Shown in pieces: positions 21,564 to 33,915 of a stretch of 64,000 nt of DNA. Positions within the stretch are counted from its first letter, which is position 1. The number at the start of each line of letters is the position of its first letter. The notes under the pieces are model-generated. The model saw only the letters and a list, made by a program, of their open reading frames with translations. It was not told the DNA's origin and did no database searches. Position numbers and translations under genes: made by a program. The stretch is from positions 4,774,001-4,838,000 of the forward strand of contig CM070503.1 in assembly GCA_036346375.1 (NCBI GenBank), written 5' to 3'. This DNA is from Guadua angustifolia (Eukaryota > Streptophyta > Magnoliopsida > Poales > Poaceae).

Positions 21564-21947
21564 ATGAGGACTACTCACGTGCTGCTGGTTGCCATCGCCT
21601 TCCTTGCGCTATCTTCAGGTACTTCACCTCCGGGCATATGTACAGTTGTACACTTCCCTCCCTAGCTACCGACCGTAGAGTTTAGCAAAGCTTTAAAACT
21701 TCTAATAATTCTAGCGTTTCTGTCGAGATCAACAGATATGCCGGCAAAGGTTTCGGCGGCCCAGGGCCTGAATTGCTCAAGAATCCTGAATCCAGGCAAG
21801 CCATGTGATCCCCAGACATGCGCAGCGGATTGCTCCAATCAGTTTCACGGCATCGGCACATGCTTCAACCCTCCTTATGGATGTGATTGCGAGTTATGCC
21901 AGGCTCCCTCGACCCCCACCACGAAACCGGATGAACTAGTCAGCTAG
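21564..21947 (+). CDS. Secreted defensin-like peptide, gene 3, diverged (two exons)
   Basis: Exons 21564-21618 and 21736-21947 joined by a phase-1 GT-AG intron of 117 bp, 88 residues. The signal peptide is MRTTHVLLVAIAFLALSS. The mature part keeps eight Cys as C-x9-C-x4-C-x3-C-x9-C-x6-C-x-C-x2-C with a GTC gamma-core-like turn and a Thr/Pro-rich hydrophilic tail. It shares DMPAKVSA at the exon junction and NPGKPC with the other two. The loop before CxC is shorter and largely replaced, so the three genes are a diverged pair plus one older paralogue. Promoter core and 3' flank up to about 22230 remain alignable. An intact reading frame and splice sites argue for a functional gene. Confidence 0.85.
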
Positions 21948-22355
21948 TAAGGTCTAAAATGATGTGTGCCTGCAGCCTTTTCCCATATAGACATGGCTAC
22001 TCAAATAACGGCAACGATGTACTGGTACGGTGCAGCAGCAAAACCGTTTAAAGCAGAACTATGATGCAAAAATTCAGTGGCCTTTTGTCTGGTTACTATG
22101 TGATACGAGATCTATATGGTATACGTTTTATTTTTGAAAGAATCGTGGAAAGAGACAGGAATTCAGATTAGGCAGATTTTATGATCCCTCGCGTTATTAT
22201 TATCAGATTCAACTAATACTTAATATTTATTAGTATATATACATCAACATCGGTTCTCGAGAAAAGAATCAACCTGATTTGAGGTGTATGTGAAGGGACG
22301 GGTAAGCTACTTTAATATAAATTTAAAATTTTCTACCGCGTAGCCAAAAAACTAC

Positions 22356-23744
22356 TGCAAGAGATCACAGAGTTACCATTAAACACGCAGACCCATAACA
22401 GAAGAAGAGTCGATGTAGCGTGCTAGTGCGATTGTAACCGTATGAGCCTCGCGCCTTTTCCAACAGCTCCTCGTGACCGTCGCAGGTTGCAGATCGTCCT
22501 CATCACCGTCATAGGTTGCAGATCGTTGTCATCACTGTCACAGGTTGCGGATCGTCCTAGCGTTGAAACTTCGCAGCAACACCTCCAAAGTATCCACACA
22601 TATAGGACAGAGACGCCACGCGCCAAAGTGCTAGCGCTGGCTACGCGATTTTAGGTGAAGGAGGTGTGACGGCTAGGGTTTTAGGAATTCCAAATTTCTT
22701 TGGCGTCTCTTAACCCTAAAGCCACCTTCCCTCCCTTTTATATAGGCGTCCCACAATAAGGCTCTATATTAGAGGCCTATTAGGGACTCAAAGCTCACCA
22801 GGAACTCAAAGCCATCAGAATTCAGATCACCATCAAAATTAAGTCCCAACCTTTTAAGCGTGCAACCCTTTAGGTTCACATACATTTAGATATGATCCGA
22901 GTACTCTTACTCAACTATTAGTCGTTAGTGGTCTCTAACAGGACGTGTTGACTCCTAGATATATATAAAGATCACATCGGACGAAACTTAACAATGTTTA
23001 GTTATATATACTTTCCCTTTGCCTCACGATATTGATCAAACTCAATGCGAGAATGTACCACCCTTGTTTAGATAGCTCGACCACTCTTTATTGATTATGT
23101 GACTCAAAATCCCCGATTAAGATTAACTCTTTAACCGTGAGTAGTATAGCCATGCATTTCCGATAGCCAACTACTCAAAAGGCTTAGAGATATCTATCCT
23201 ATTGTATGGAGGGGCAAATTTCATCTTGATCGACCATGCCTCGCAGCATGCTTCACGACAAATCTGAAAGCTACCTTGATAACTACCTAGTTACGGAGTA
23301 GCGTTTGGCAGCCCCTAAGTAAGTCATCACACATCTTGAGTACATGTGTTAACCTCAAGTTTAAAGATATAGCATATACATTGTATATGAGACTAACTGA
23401 TGACAAGTAAGGTTACAACGTTCTCGCAGTGTCTTATGGTGGGTCGATCAAACTTCATATTCTCTAACATGTGTCTATATTATTGGTTTGATATCTCCAT
23501 ATCGAGTCATGAAACATGGTTATCAACCAATACATATGCTAGTCTATTTATATGTATCCTTATATGATTATCGATTAGGGATCTCTTTAGAATAATCATC
23601 ACAAAGTCATATATAGAGTTTCACAAATAAGTCACGTACTTGCTAATAAATAATAATGATGTTATTCGATAAAGAAGATAATAAATCATAAACATAGGGA
23701 AATATAATCATTTCTATGATTGCCTCTAGAGCATATTTCCAACA
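22356..23744 (-). mobile_element. Probable solo LTR of a Ty1/copia retrotransposon
   Basis: On the minus strand it begins TGTTGGAAATATGCTCTAGA at 23744, a start I recognise from grass copia LTRs of the BARE/Angela/RIRE1 kind, and it ends in CA at 22356. CTAC flanks both sides (22352-22355 and 23745-23748). No internal polyprotein sequence is present on either side, so it is read as a solo LTR left by recombination. The left edge is less certain than the right. Confidence 0.6.
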
Positions 23745-23748
23745 CTAC

Positions 23749-26622
23749 GTAGGCATATCTCTACATCTGCAGCTGTAATGGCCCCCCTAAACCCATTCAT
23801 CGCATTTTAAAAAAATAGAATACAAGAAGGAATTCATTTCCTGGCATAAATTGATTTTAGAAAAGACGACTATCAATTCAGCTACCTCACTATAGATAGG
23901 ATGATAAGATATATACGCACTAACACAGTTGACACTTCCCTGCCTACGGTGGCGTTTGGTAAGCTACGAAATTAAATTTCTCCAAAAACGCTACCAAAGT
24001 AAGAGCAATCTATTACCTGTTCAAGATCAGGTTCGTCAGTATTCCTTTTTTTCAGCCAAGAGCGAGCGAGGGTGTAATTTTGACATTCTGGAAAGTTTGA
24101 CAACATATGCGCATACGGCATACTCGAGGGCACCGCCCGGCGCTGATGGAAGCGACGACATACCGGCCGGAATGCTCGCCCAGCGCTGGACTCCAGCGGC
24201 GAACGTCGTGCGGGCATCGGCCGTCCGCACTTCGGCAGTGGGATACTGGGATGGATGCGAGCGGGGCGGAAACGTAGGAGGCAGTCTTTCTAACTTTTGA
24301 CGAGAGGCTAGAGCCGGATTTTCCCGGGCGTTGGCTGGCCATGGCCCATGGTTAGCCCATATATAAATGGACTTCAGACTCAAAAAGCTTCTCGATCATG
24401 GAAGGGTTGGAATTCGTGATGTGGGCTAAGCAGGCCTATCTGTTGATTAATTAGGCCATAACCGAAACTGCGACGAGATCTAGCATTCACTCCCTCCGGT
24501 CAGGTTTGTTGCCATATTTTCACTTGCGACATGGAAGATAATATAATGACTATATTATCTCTAATTATTATCTCTAAGCACTATATTTAATGCATACATT
24601 AGAGAATATAAAGTAAAATTAAATATCCATTAGGGGTACAGAGCAAATATCATATTAAATTTTCATTAGAATATAGAAAACGTCATATATTTATACACAA
24701 GACTATTTAAGATATAGGTCCTATGAACTTAGACGCTAAGCCAAAGAAAAAGTGGCGGGCATCAGGTGCAAGTTGCTACACTTTTTTTTGCAGTTGCGGT
24801 TGACACCACATGTAAAATCACGGATTCTTCAACTCTTGGTAAGGTCGATCGAAACAATACCAACACAGGGAACAGCCGGATCGGGGGACAAAGACCGGCA
24901 CCTAACTTGAGATTAGCATTCATTGCATAATAATCAGTTCCGACTTGCGTGGCTAGATCCGTCGGTCTTGCTCTTGCTGCGCTGTACGTACGGCCGCTGC
25001 CTGCCGAGCCCAGAAAACTGGATGCCCACCTAGGCCTTCGTGATGCTTCTCGGGGTACTTTTCAGCTTAGTGCTGGAAGCGATGGTCCTGGTATTGGACT
25101 AAGTGCGTGTGATCTCACTAACCAGCATTACCAACCACATCCTCCTCCGCAGCATTCCAGCGAGGTGCTCTAATGGCGTGTTTCACGCACAGGAAGACTT
25201 GTGTTCTACGGTTGCAGTTGCATTCACACACGTGCTAGGTCACTGACAGGTAGGCCTATCTGGCAAGTTAGGTCTAGGGTGAAAACAGATCACATAGTTT
25301 CTAATTTGGATAATTTTCGAATACGGATTCTATCGGTTTAGATATTTGTCAGTTAATGTTAGATCGGAAATGAATATGAATTTTTTCTGTCAGATTATTC
25401 GTCGAATACGAATACGGATCCGAACTATCCGGATATTGAGGGGTTGGATCATCCAGATATTCTGGAGTGCAAGCTGGTCCAAGGCTAATGGTTCAAAATA
25501 GTTTCCAAATTTCAAAATCATTTTCTAATTTAATTAATCTAGATTAAAGTTTAAAATTGTAAAATTAGCAAACTAGCTCTACAATTTATGAAATATTTTG
25601 GAGACATTCCTGACATAGTCTAAGATGTAATAAAATTATTTTCAATATTTTTGCAGCTTTTGAATTTTCTCAAAAATTAAAATACAGCTATCTTTACTAG
25701 GAAATCAATTTAAATAAGTAAACAAAATGCAAAAAAACTCATAAATGCGCATAATTTATTATTTTTAACATAATGCAATGGTCATGTAGGCTTTACTCAA
25801 CTAAACCAATCAACTTGGTTTGACCGATTTAAAGTATTCGGTGCGGTATAGCAAAAATCTGATTTTTTTTACAGTTTTTTGGTAATAACACATGAGTAAA
25901 CCGATACAAAAAAATACATGTGGTCAAATGTATATAAAGCATGGTTTCACATGGAAATAATATCACTAGATTTATCAATGTAATGGTCAAAGATGTATTA
26001 TATTTTTTATTAACGTATAATTAGATAAAGTAATAGTCAAAAGTATGTATTGGAAACCGTATCGATGTCCAAAGTGACAAGTAAAAAAGAATGATTTACG
26101 TTAGTTTGGTAGATATGGTATTTACCGATACCGAATCGAAGTTCTATTTGGTACAGTTGGTATCGCATTTCAATTACCATATTTAAAAAGCCGTATTTAC
26201 CAAATATACCGTATGCACAACCCTAATTACATTCTTCATGAATCTTTGGATAAAATAAACTAATTATGTTTTTGTTCATTTTGTATGTATAATTTAAAGG
26301 GTTTCATGTTTCGAGAAATATTCGTTTTGTTCTGTATTTATATTTGATATTATTTGTATTGATGTCTGAGTTATTCATATTTGTATTCGTATCCAAAGAA
26401 CAATATGAAAATATATATGGTAAACTAGCTACTAGCCTAATGTCGACTGGAGTTTTTCAGTTTTGGAAAAAAAAACCCATAAAAAGGTAACAAGAGATCC
26501 ACCTCTCTCATGAGATCTGCCTATGTGAACAGCACAGGCTTTGCCACCAATAAGCATACTACATACATGGATGTCTGAAAGCCTCCATGCTGGTTGCCTT
26601 CAGCTGCTGCAATCGTGATGTA
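23749..26622. other. Intergenic, old repeats, no gene recognised
   Basis: 23930-24370 has overlapping GC-richer frames without a domain. 24489 onward begins with a Stowaway-like cactccctccggtc. 25290-26420 contains recurrent cgaatacgaatacgg and taccgata motifs with gaatattcg-type inverse counterparts, suggesting a decayed DNA transposon of unknown class. Confidence 0.4.
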
Positions 26623-26842
26623 GGGCCTGTTTGGTACGGCTCCAGCTTCATCAGATCCGTGGATCCTGGGTTTTTCTACCCACGATCCGTGAAAATTTGG
26701 AGCTGTGAAGACATTAAGAATGTTTAGATGGATCATCTTGTTTATATTTTAGACCAAAAATATAAACTTAGTTTACTTTATTTTAGCCTACAAGTTTCAG
26801 ATCTCAGGAGAAACTGGGATCTGAGGCCTACCAAATAGGCCC
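26623..26842. mobile_element. Tourist-like MITE, family B
   Basis: 220 bp with GGGCCTGTTTGGTACGG start and ...CCAAATAGGCCC end, flanked by the 3-bp duplication GTA (26620-26622, 26843-26845). The core tgtttagatggatcatcttg is shared with the other family-B copies in the window. Confidence 0.8.
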
Positions 26843-26845
26843 GTA

Positions 26846-28441
26846 ATTTCCCCTCTCGGGACCGCGATCTGTCATTACTCCGCACCTTTCGCTCTCTCTC
26901 CACTTGTGTGGACTTGGCGCACAGCGACGTTGGTGCAAGTGCGATTGATTCGTCGAAACGCCCTGCACTGCAAGAGTAGTACCTTTCACGCAAAAACTCA
27001 ACGTATGCCGCACAGGAAGCCACGACGGTCCAGCAGCTTCGTTTTCTGTAACTTTCCGACGCTACGCGCGATGGATGATGCCACCACGGCATGAGGCCCC
27101 GGAAGCGCCACATACGGCGCGTACCACCGCGGCATCATGGCCGGACGGCGACGGCCCGCAAACGCAAGGAGATCCAAGAAAAACAATCCTGCAATATTAT
27201 TTATGGTATCAGTAGGCCGACCTGCAGCTTGATGGATGGAGCTGGCTGTTCCTTTTTCCTTTTAATTTTCCCATCTTTAGCAAAAGCAGCTGGCACGACA
27301 AACCCATGCTACTGCCCCTGAAAGGATCGGGGTTTGCATGTTCCTAGACTGTCATATCAGCATCGGGCTACCGGGGGAATATGTGTGTGTGACTAACTTT
27401 ACTGATCAGATTAGATGGTCCATAAGTGGTACGGTTGGGCTAGAACCATCTCACCAGCAGTGACCTTGTGAATGCGTCGATCATGCGGTGTCATGCAATC
27501 GAAGTGAGGTTTTCTTTGCTGTTAATGAGAGGGAAGAGCTCTTTTTACGTTACATTAAATTTAATATGAACAGTTTACTTTTTATTCAATGGATTGGGTT
27601 AACTAATATTTATTTATATGTGCATTATACTAGTAATATATAGTGTGCAGTAAAAAAACAAATTTAGCCATTGATTTGTTAAAAATATTTTTACTACTGT
27701 ACTACCGGAGAAAATATAAATAAATATTAGCTAATCTGATTCATTGGATCAAAAAAAATGAATGATTCATACCAAATTTAGTGCACCGTAAAAGAGCCTA
27801 ATATATTATACATATGTACATTAGCAATTGATGCATGGTTTGGTGCTTGTGTCTTGGCTAAGCTAGTCTAAGCCTCTTCATTCGAGCTCTTTTACTGTAT
27901 ATATTTGTGTTAGGGTAATATCTAAAGTTAAGATAGTAGCAAAGCAAGCAACTTAAGATATGTTTGTTTTTATTGTGTATTCTAGATTTTGCCTCGAAAG
28001 CTGAATAAAAAATAAACAGTTCAATTCTAGGAATCGATTCTCATAATCTAGATTACCCATATACATTATAATTTATAATCCACTTCATATGAGTTTCCGT
28101 GGATTCTGAAAAATACAAATATGATAATGCCACCGAAAGTTATAAGTAATTATGCGCCAAATACCATCTCAGAATTCAGAATTGGTTTCTCTACAGCCAC
28201 AATCTAGAATCGGCTTTTCAAGAATCCACAACAAAAATAAACGAACCCTTAATCAATGTCCAACATCGAGAGAAAAGGCCTAAGAAGCCAGCCATTGCTC
28301 TTATCATTAATGCATTAATGCAATAGTTTTACTTACATGTAGCTCGCTATTTATGACTTCTCGTGTTGATGCTCTCCTCATTATTCAATATTCAATGATT
28401 TTACTAGAATTCCTTTCGCATAGCCGTCTTTGCATGCTTCA
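26846..28441. other. Intergenic, no gene recognised
   Basis: 26850-27200 is GC-richer and shows frames on both strands without domains. 27540-27790 includes an imperfect inverted repeat (ggattgggttaactaatatttatt against aaataaatattagctaatctgatt), perhaps a small MITE. The remainder is AT-rich. Confidence 0.35.
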
Positions 28442-28672
28442 GGGTGTGTTTGGTAGGGCTCCAGCTTCACTAGATCTATGGATCTGGTGGAGCTGGGTAT
28501 TCCTAATTTTATCAGATCCGTGGAGCTGGAGCTGTGAGTACATTAAGAGTGTTTAGATGGATCATCTTGTTTACGTTTTAGACTAAAAATATAAATTTAA
28601 TTTACTTTATTTTAGCCTACAAGTTTCAGATCTCAAGTGAAGCTAAGATCTAGAGTTCTACCAAACATGCCC
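28442..28672. mobile_element. Tourist-like MITE, family B
   Basis: Starts GGGTGTGTTTGGTAGGGCTC and ends ACCAAACATGCCC, with the family core gtgtttagatggatcatctt. No clear target duplication is left. About 231 bp. Confidence 0.7.
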
Positions 28673-29185
28673 AGTGTTAAATTCACCTCCAATGCAATAT
28701 CCACGCTATTCAAAATGAAATAATGTTTCTTGTAACTTTAGTTTATTCATGGTAAGATCTCCTTCACTTGATTTGATGCTCCAGATTTTAGCTTTGCACT
28801 TATTTTTTTCTCAAGATGATACCCTTGTTCTATTTTCAAAACCTTTTGTACAGATTATCCAATACAATTTTTTATGGATTTATCTTACTATTACCTCAAT
28901 CTCTATCCATTTATTAAAATCCAAATGATTCCAATCTTCTCTAGTAGTATTTTGTCCATAGTAGCATATCATTGTTTTATTATGTACTCTCTAGATAGTA
29001 GAGGCTATAAATTTGTTGTGATATGTTGACATTAGCTTCACATTAAAATAGTAAAATATTGTGTTAAGTGCCTATGTTTGAGTAAAGAATCCTTCGCTTT
29101 TGTCTTGTCTTAGGGCCTCCAAAAATGTTACTTGTGCATTATTATTGGTTCGGCCATGTTCTTGGGAGAGGAAGGCTAGTTTGTA

Positions 29186-29381
29186 CTCCATTCGTTCAGA
29201 AATATAAGACTTATAGTTTGAATGATCTTATTTAGAAATATAATGTTTGCATGTAGATTTAATGAGGTTTTTCATACTATACCCCTGTTTGTCCTCTATC
29301 AACTACATACATTTATATATTCATTACCACTCCACACAAACTATTATCTCTCAAAATACGTTTTATATTTTGTAAACGGAG
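29186..29381. mobile_element. Stowaway-like MITE
   Basis: 196 bp between TA dinucleotides, with ends CTCCATTCGTTCAGAAATAT and, reversed, CTCCGTTTACAAAATATAAA. Confidence 0.75.
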
Positions 29382-29499
29382 TATTAGCTAGGGTGTCGCT
29401 GTCATGAAACAAAACGGAAGGTTGTCATTGGCAATTTGGCATTATACTGTGCACTGTGGAGCAGTCGGAGTTCAAGAAGCGAAGTTCTTATTGAATTAA

Positions 29500-30953
29500 C
29501 TAGAAAATTTTTCACGGCGCATTACGCCGCGCGGTCCGGTTTTTCGTAGTTTTTTTTCTGACGCCGGTTTAGTTTTTTAATCGTCGAAATAATGAGCGAA
29601 ATGGCTGAAAGAACACAAAACTTTTCGTGGCGAAACACGACGTGCGTACCGTTTTTTCGTAGAAAAAATTCTTTTTCTTTTCGACGGCGATTTATTTTTT
29701 AAATCGTCGAAATAACGAACGAAACGGGGGGAAAATATAGAGATAGAGCTGTAGAAATACCTCTTTCGATGAACTATCTGGGAAATATTAGAGACCGAGT
29801 TGAAAAACCGCGGCGGTGAAAAAGTCTAGAGGGAAAAGGGCGAAAAACTATTAGAGATGACAACATTCTTTTTTTGTCGAGTCTAACACTCTACGCGTTC
29901 GCCGAGTAATAACACATGTTTAAAAAAATCTCAGAGACTCGCAGCATATGCGTGTGTCGTTTTTTTGTAGTAAAATTTTCTTTTTTTTCTCGGCGGCGCT
30001 CTATTTTTTAAATCGTCAAAATAATAAGCGCAACAGCTGAAAGGATACAAAATTTTTCGCAGGCGTAACACGAACTATTAGAGATGACAACAATTTTTTT
30101 GTCAAATCTAACACTCTACGCGTTAGCCGAGTAATAACACATGTTTAAAAAAATCTCAAAGACTCGCAAGCATATCTTGCTGTGTCGTTTTTCGTCGAAA
30201 AATTTTCTCTTATTCTCGTGGCTCTATTTTTTAAATCGTCGAAATAACGAGCGAAACAAATTGAAAGGATACAAAATTTTTCAAGGCGTAACCACGCCAG
30301 CAGCCGCTTCCGTAGAAAAAATTACATTTTTTTTCCCATGTTTTTTATTTTTTAAATCGCTGAAATAATGAGCGAAACGGGGGGAAAAAATAGAGAGATA
30401 GAGTTGTAGAAATATCTCTTTCGACGAATTATTTGGAAAATATTGGAGACCGAGGTGGAAAACCGCGGTGGGGAAAAAGTCTAGAGGGAAAAGGTTGGAA
30501 AAGTATTAGAAACGACAACATTCTTTTGTCGAGTCTAACACTTTACGCGTTCATCGAGCAATAATACATGATTTTAAAAATATCAGAGATGGAGATGGAA
30601 AATTGAGATGGGAAAAAAGTCTACACACATATTTCTGTTGACGAAAACAATTTTTCCCGTGAAAAACGGAGAAAGGACCTAAACGTAAGGAGCAAGGATC
30701 TAATTGTTACGTTTTTGGACCTATCCGCTATCCGGAAAAATTAGAAAAGGGCTTCTCCGCGATTTGAATTTAACGGAAGGGTTTTCCCGTAAAATGGCGA
30801 GCGAGGGACCTAAATGCGAGAAACGGGAAAAAATCTTCCCCTCACAAAAAATCGCGAAGGACCTGTTCGTAATTGATAAGGACCTATCTGTAATTTCAAG
30901 AAACACGGAGGGTTTTTTTGCAAAATCGCAAAAGCAACACGTGGATAGCCTCA
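29500..30953 (-). mobile_element. Helitron-like element, second copy of the array family
   Basis: On the minus strand the 3' end shows a CGGCG-TAATG-CGCCG hairpin, a T-rich spacer and CTAG|T at 29500. The 5' end near 30953 matches the start of the element at 10472 (a shared CCACGTG about 12 bp in, then parallel gaaattac and gcgaaggacct blocks). Direct repeats of roughly 240 bp (aatcgtcgaaataacgagcg, then acactctacgcgtt) fill 29570-30560. No coding capacity. Confidence 0.6.
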
Positions 30954-31179
30954 TCTCTCCGGAAGCCTTCCATCTATATTTGGGGTAGTATACTTCAGTA
31001 CATGACAGAATAAGGATGGATGCATATGCATGCATGGTAGCGTAGTACGGCGCCCACATTGGCAGCGTTTAATCTTCCCCATCTTACGATCAGCAAATAC
31101 AGAATTTTATCAGCTGAGTTTTACGTTAGATCCTATTGATCTGAAGCAGGAACAGCTACTAGTAGAAGGCAGACATTAA

Positions 31180-31414
31180 GGGCCTGTTTGGTAGGGTTTC
31201 AGCTTCTCCAGATTCTGAGAATCTGGTGAAGCTGAAAATTTTAGCTTCATCAGATTCATGAAGTTGGAGCTGTGAGTGCATTAAGAGTGTTTAGATAGAT
31301 CATCTTGTTTACATTTTAGAGTAAAAATATAAACTTAAATCATTTTATTTTAGCCTATAAATTTCAGATTTCAGGAGAAGAAGCTTGGAATCTGGAGCTC
31401 TACCAAACAGGCCC
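31180..31414. mobile_element. Tourist-like MITE, family B, intact ends
   Basis: 235 bp, perfect GGGCCTGTTTGGTAG terminus at both ends, TAA target duplication (31177-31179, 31415-31417). The best preserved family-B copy in the window. Confidence 0.9.
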
Positions 31415-31417
31415 TAA

Positions 31418-32285
31418 AGGATTTAACTTCCTACTACACGAATCATAAATCGCTAGAAGTATGATCACGGAGGAGGGGAGAAACACACAGATGGTATCTT
31501 CAATTTAGTGGTCCGGCCGCTGCAAGTTCGCATGCATGCCCGAGGTGCAGAATTCTCTGCACCTTGATTATCCGACCCAATCAGCCGAGATAAATAATCA
31601 GAAAAGAACAAAAAAATAATACTGAAGAAGAACATGAGTTAGCTGCGACTTAATCATTCCAATACACGGTAACATAAGGGCGTCCTCCTACATTTGGTAC
31701 TAGTATTTTAGAGTACAAAAGACACTTGGGCTCTATGGCCTTCGTTTGCGCCTTTCTGTGTTTGTTACGCATGTGTGGTTCAGTGGCTGCCTTTTGGGTA
31801 CTATGCATGCAACGCAATGCAATGAAACAGAGGAAGCAAGGGAAGGCAATGCATGCAGAGCAGAGCAGAGCAGAGCAGGGTGGGCATTACTTTGGACCAC
31901 GTTTAAATGATGCTCAGAGTGCTTTGTCTGCCGTCGTCTCATAAAAAAGCTACTGGACGTCATGGGCTCGGCTCGTTCAACAAAACGATCTGATCTACAT
32001 GCCGGGACGCATGCACGGCTTTTCCTACCACCTACTGTCTACGGATCCGGCATGGGAATTGAATTGCCTTGTGTACTGAAATCGAGGACGCTGTCCAAAC
32101 TTGGAGCTGTACACGCTGTCGTTCGCATAAATCTCGTATGGTTTTCTAGATCGGCTCATGGTGAGTTGGAGAAGTAGCTGCTGTAGTGTTCTGATCAGTT
32201 GTATTCTTTCTTTTGGGAACGTGAGTTTATAAAATGGTAACATAGGTAGAGTACATGGTTTTTCTCATAGTATCAAGACACTTGT
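31418..32285. other. Intergenic, no gene recognised
   Basis: Short overlapping frames around 31730-32240 on both strands carry no domain. A short agagc repeat lies near 31860. Confidence 0.4.
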
Positions 32286-32680
32286 ACTAATAAAAGTCAT
32301 GAAAAAATTATAGATGTACTTCATAGATTACTCTACCAATGTATGAAGTTTTAAGATCAAATTCATTATATATCAAGAGTTACAAAAAAGAGAAAATTCT
32401 GACAAATTTAACTTTGAATTTGATATGACATGTTATATATAGAGGCGGATCTAGAAAAATAAATCGTGATCTTGAAATATTCATATGCTAATAGAATACA
32501 ATTAGATTTATATGTGATTTTGGTAAAATCATTGGGGTCATTTAGACCCCACTAATTACATAGTGGATCCGCCCCTGGTTATATATAATGAATTTGATCT
32601 TGAAATTTCATACATAGATAGAGTAATTTATGAAGTACATCTACAAATTTTTTTTAGAATTTTTCATGATTTTTATTAGT
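32286..32680. mobile_element. Palindromic MITE interrupted by a nested hAT-type MITE
   Basis: The arms (ACTAATAAAAGTCATGAAAA and its inverse) read inward through tagatgtacttcatagatta to an interior atataatgaatttgatct. The right arm repeats this in reverse. An uninterrupted relative lies at 33639-33915. Confidence 0.7.
32441..32578. mobile_element. Nested 138-bp hAT-type MITE
   Basis: Flanked by the 8-bp duplication TTATATAT (32433-32440, 32579-32586). The ends are agaggcggatctag and, reversed, ccaggggcggatccac; a CAGGGGCGG-like terminus with an 8-bp duplication is the hAT pattern. Confidence 0.75.
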
Positions 32681-33638
32681 TGGTGTGCACGATATATATA
32701 CGGGAATTCTGTGTGCACAGGATATGCCGCCTTATAACATACCACATCTTTCATTTCAAAAAGTATACCGGAAACTTTGGCATTTTGTCAATACGGCCTT
32801 AAGTTTTAGTAGTTAGAATAAGAGTCAAGTGCACAATATGACCCTAAACTTGGATGAGCTTTGTTACTTGAATCCATGAAGTTATGTAAGACATTTAGGC
32901 ATGTCTAGAACACAGGAATTGAATTATCTCCTGTTACATTAATACTTCCAAATGAGGCCTTAGATCCTTGAACTTGTGAAAGTGTGGGTTTTTTTAAAAA
33001 AAAATTGATGCCATGGCACTTTGATTCTGTTTAAGATATATTTGTCCATGTGCATGCTATGTAACATCAAAGGATCGAAAGCTAGCAAATTTTGTTTACA
33101 TAGTATAAAAGATTCAATTCAAATCCAAAAGCATCAAAGTTTCGTTGACTTCGCTTGACAATCATGTGGTGAAATATCAATTTAGATTGAGGCAAGGTGT
33201 TATGTCATCTAACAAATTAAGTAAGATCTAGAGCCCTGTTGACACACTACACAAAGCTGAAGAGTCTAAACTATTGCAACTCTCAAGTTCATGAATTCAA
33301 GTGACACACTAATCAAAGTTTAGGTACCTACGGTCCACTACACCTTAATAATACCATATAAGACAGGAATGCGCGTGACTCACTGGAATGGACCATCTCT
33401 CCGGAAAGCACTAACAATCATCGATAGCACCCAAACAGTGCATGTATCACTGTACGCAGCCAAGCAACAGCAACCAGTACAAGCAACTTAAGTATTCGCT
33501 CATCGAGTAGTAGAACTAAAAATTTTTTATCGAGGTGCATGTATGTTTTGCATGTATAACTTTATAATTTTGTATAATAATTTTGGCAATATATCACTTG
33601 TCTTGCGAGAACTTTAAAATGTCTGTAACGCTCAATTC

Positions 33639-33915
33639 ATAACAAAAGTCACGAAAAATTCTGAAAAAATTGTAGATGTACTTCATAGATTGCTCTACCT
33701 ATGTATAAAATTGTAGATTCAAATTCATTATATATCAAGAGTTACAAAAAAAGAAAATTTTGACAAGTTTAAAGACTTTAAACTTATCAGAATTTTTCTC
33801 TTTTTTGCAATTCTCAATATATAATGATTTTGATCTTGAAACTTCATACATATGTAGAGTAATCTATGAAGTACATCTACAAATTTTTTCAGAATTTTTC
33901 GTGACTTTTGTTATT
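33639..33915. mobile_element. Palindromic MITE, uninterrupted copy
   Basis: About 277 bp, nearly perfect inverted repeat (ataacaaaagtcacgaaaaa at both ends) with a centre at aagtttaaagactttaaact. It belongs to the same family as 32286-32680. The superfamily is unclear because no target duplication could be assigned. Confidence 0.75.
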
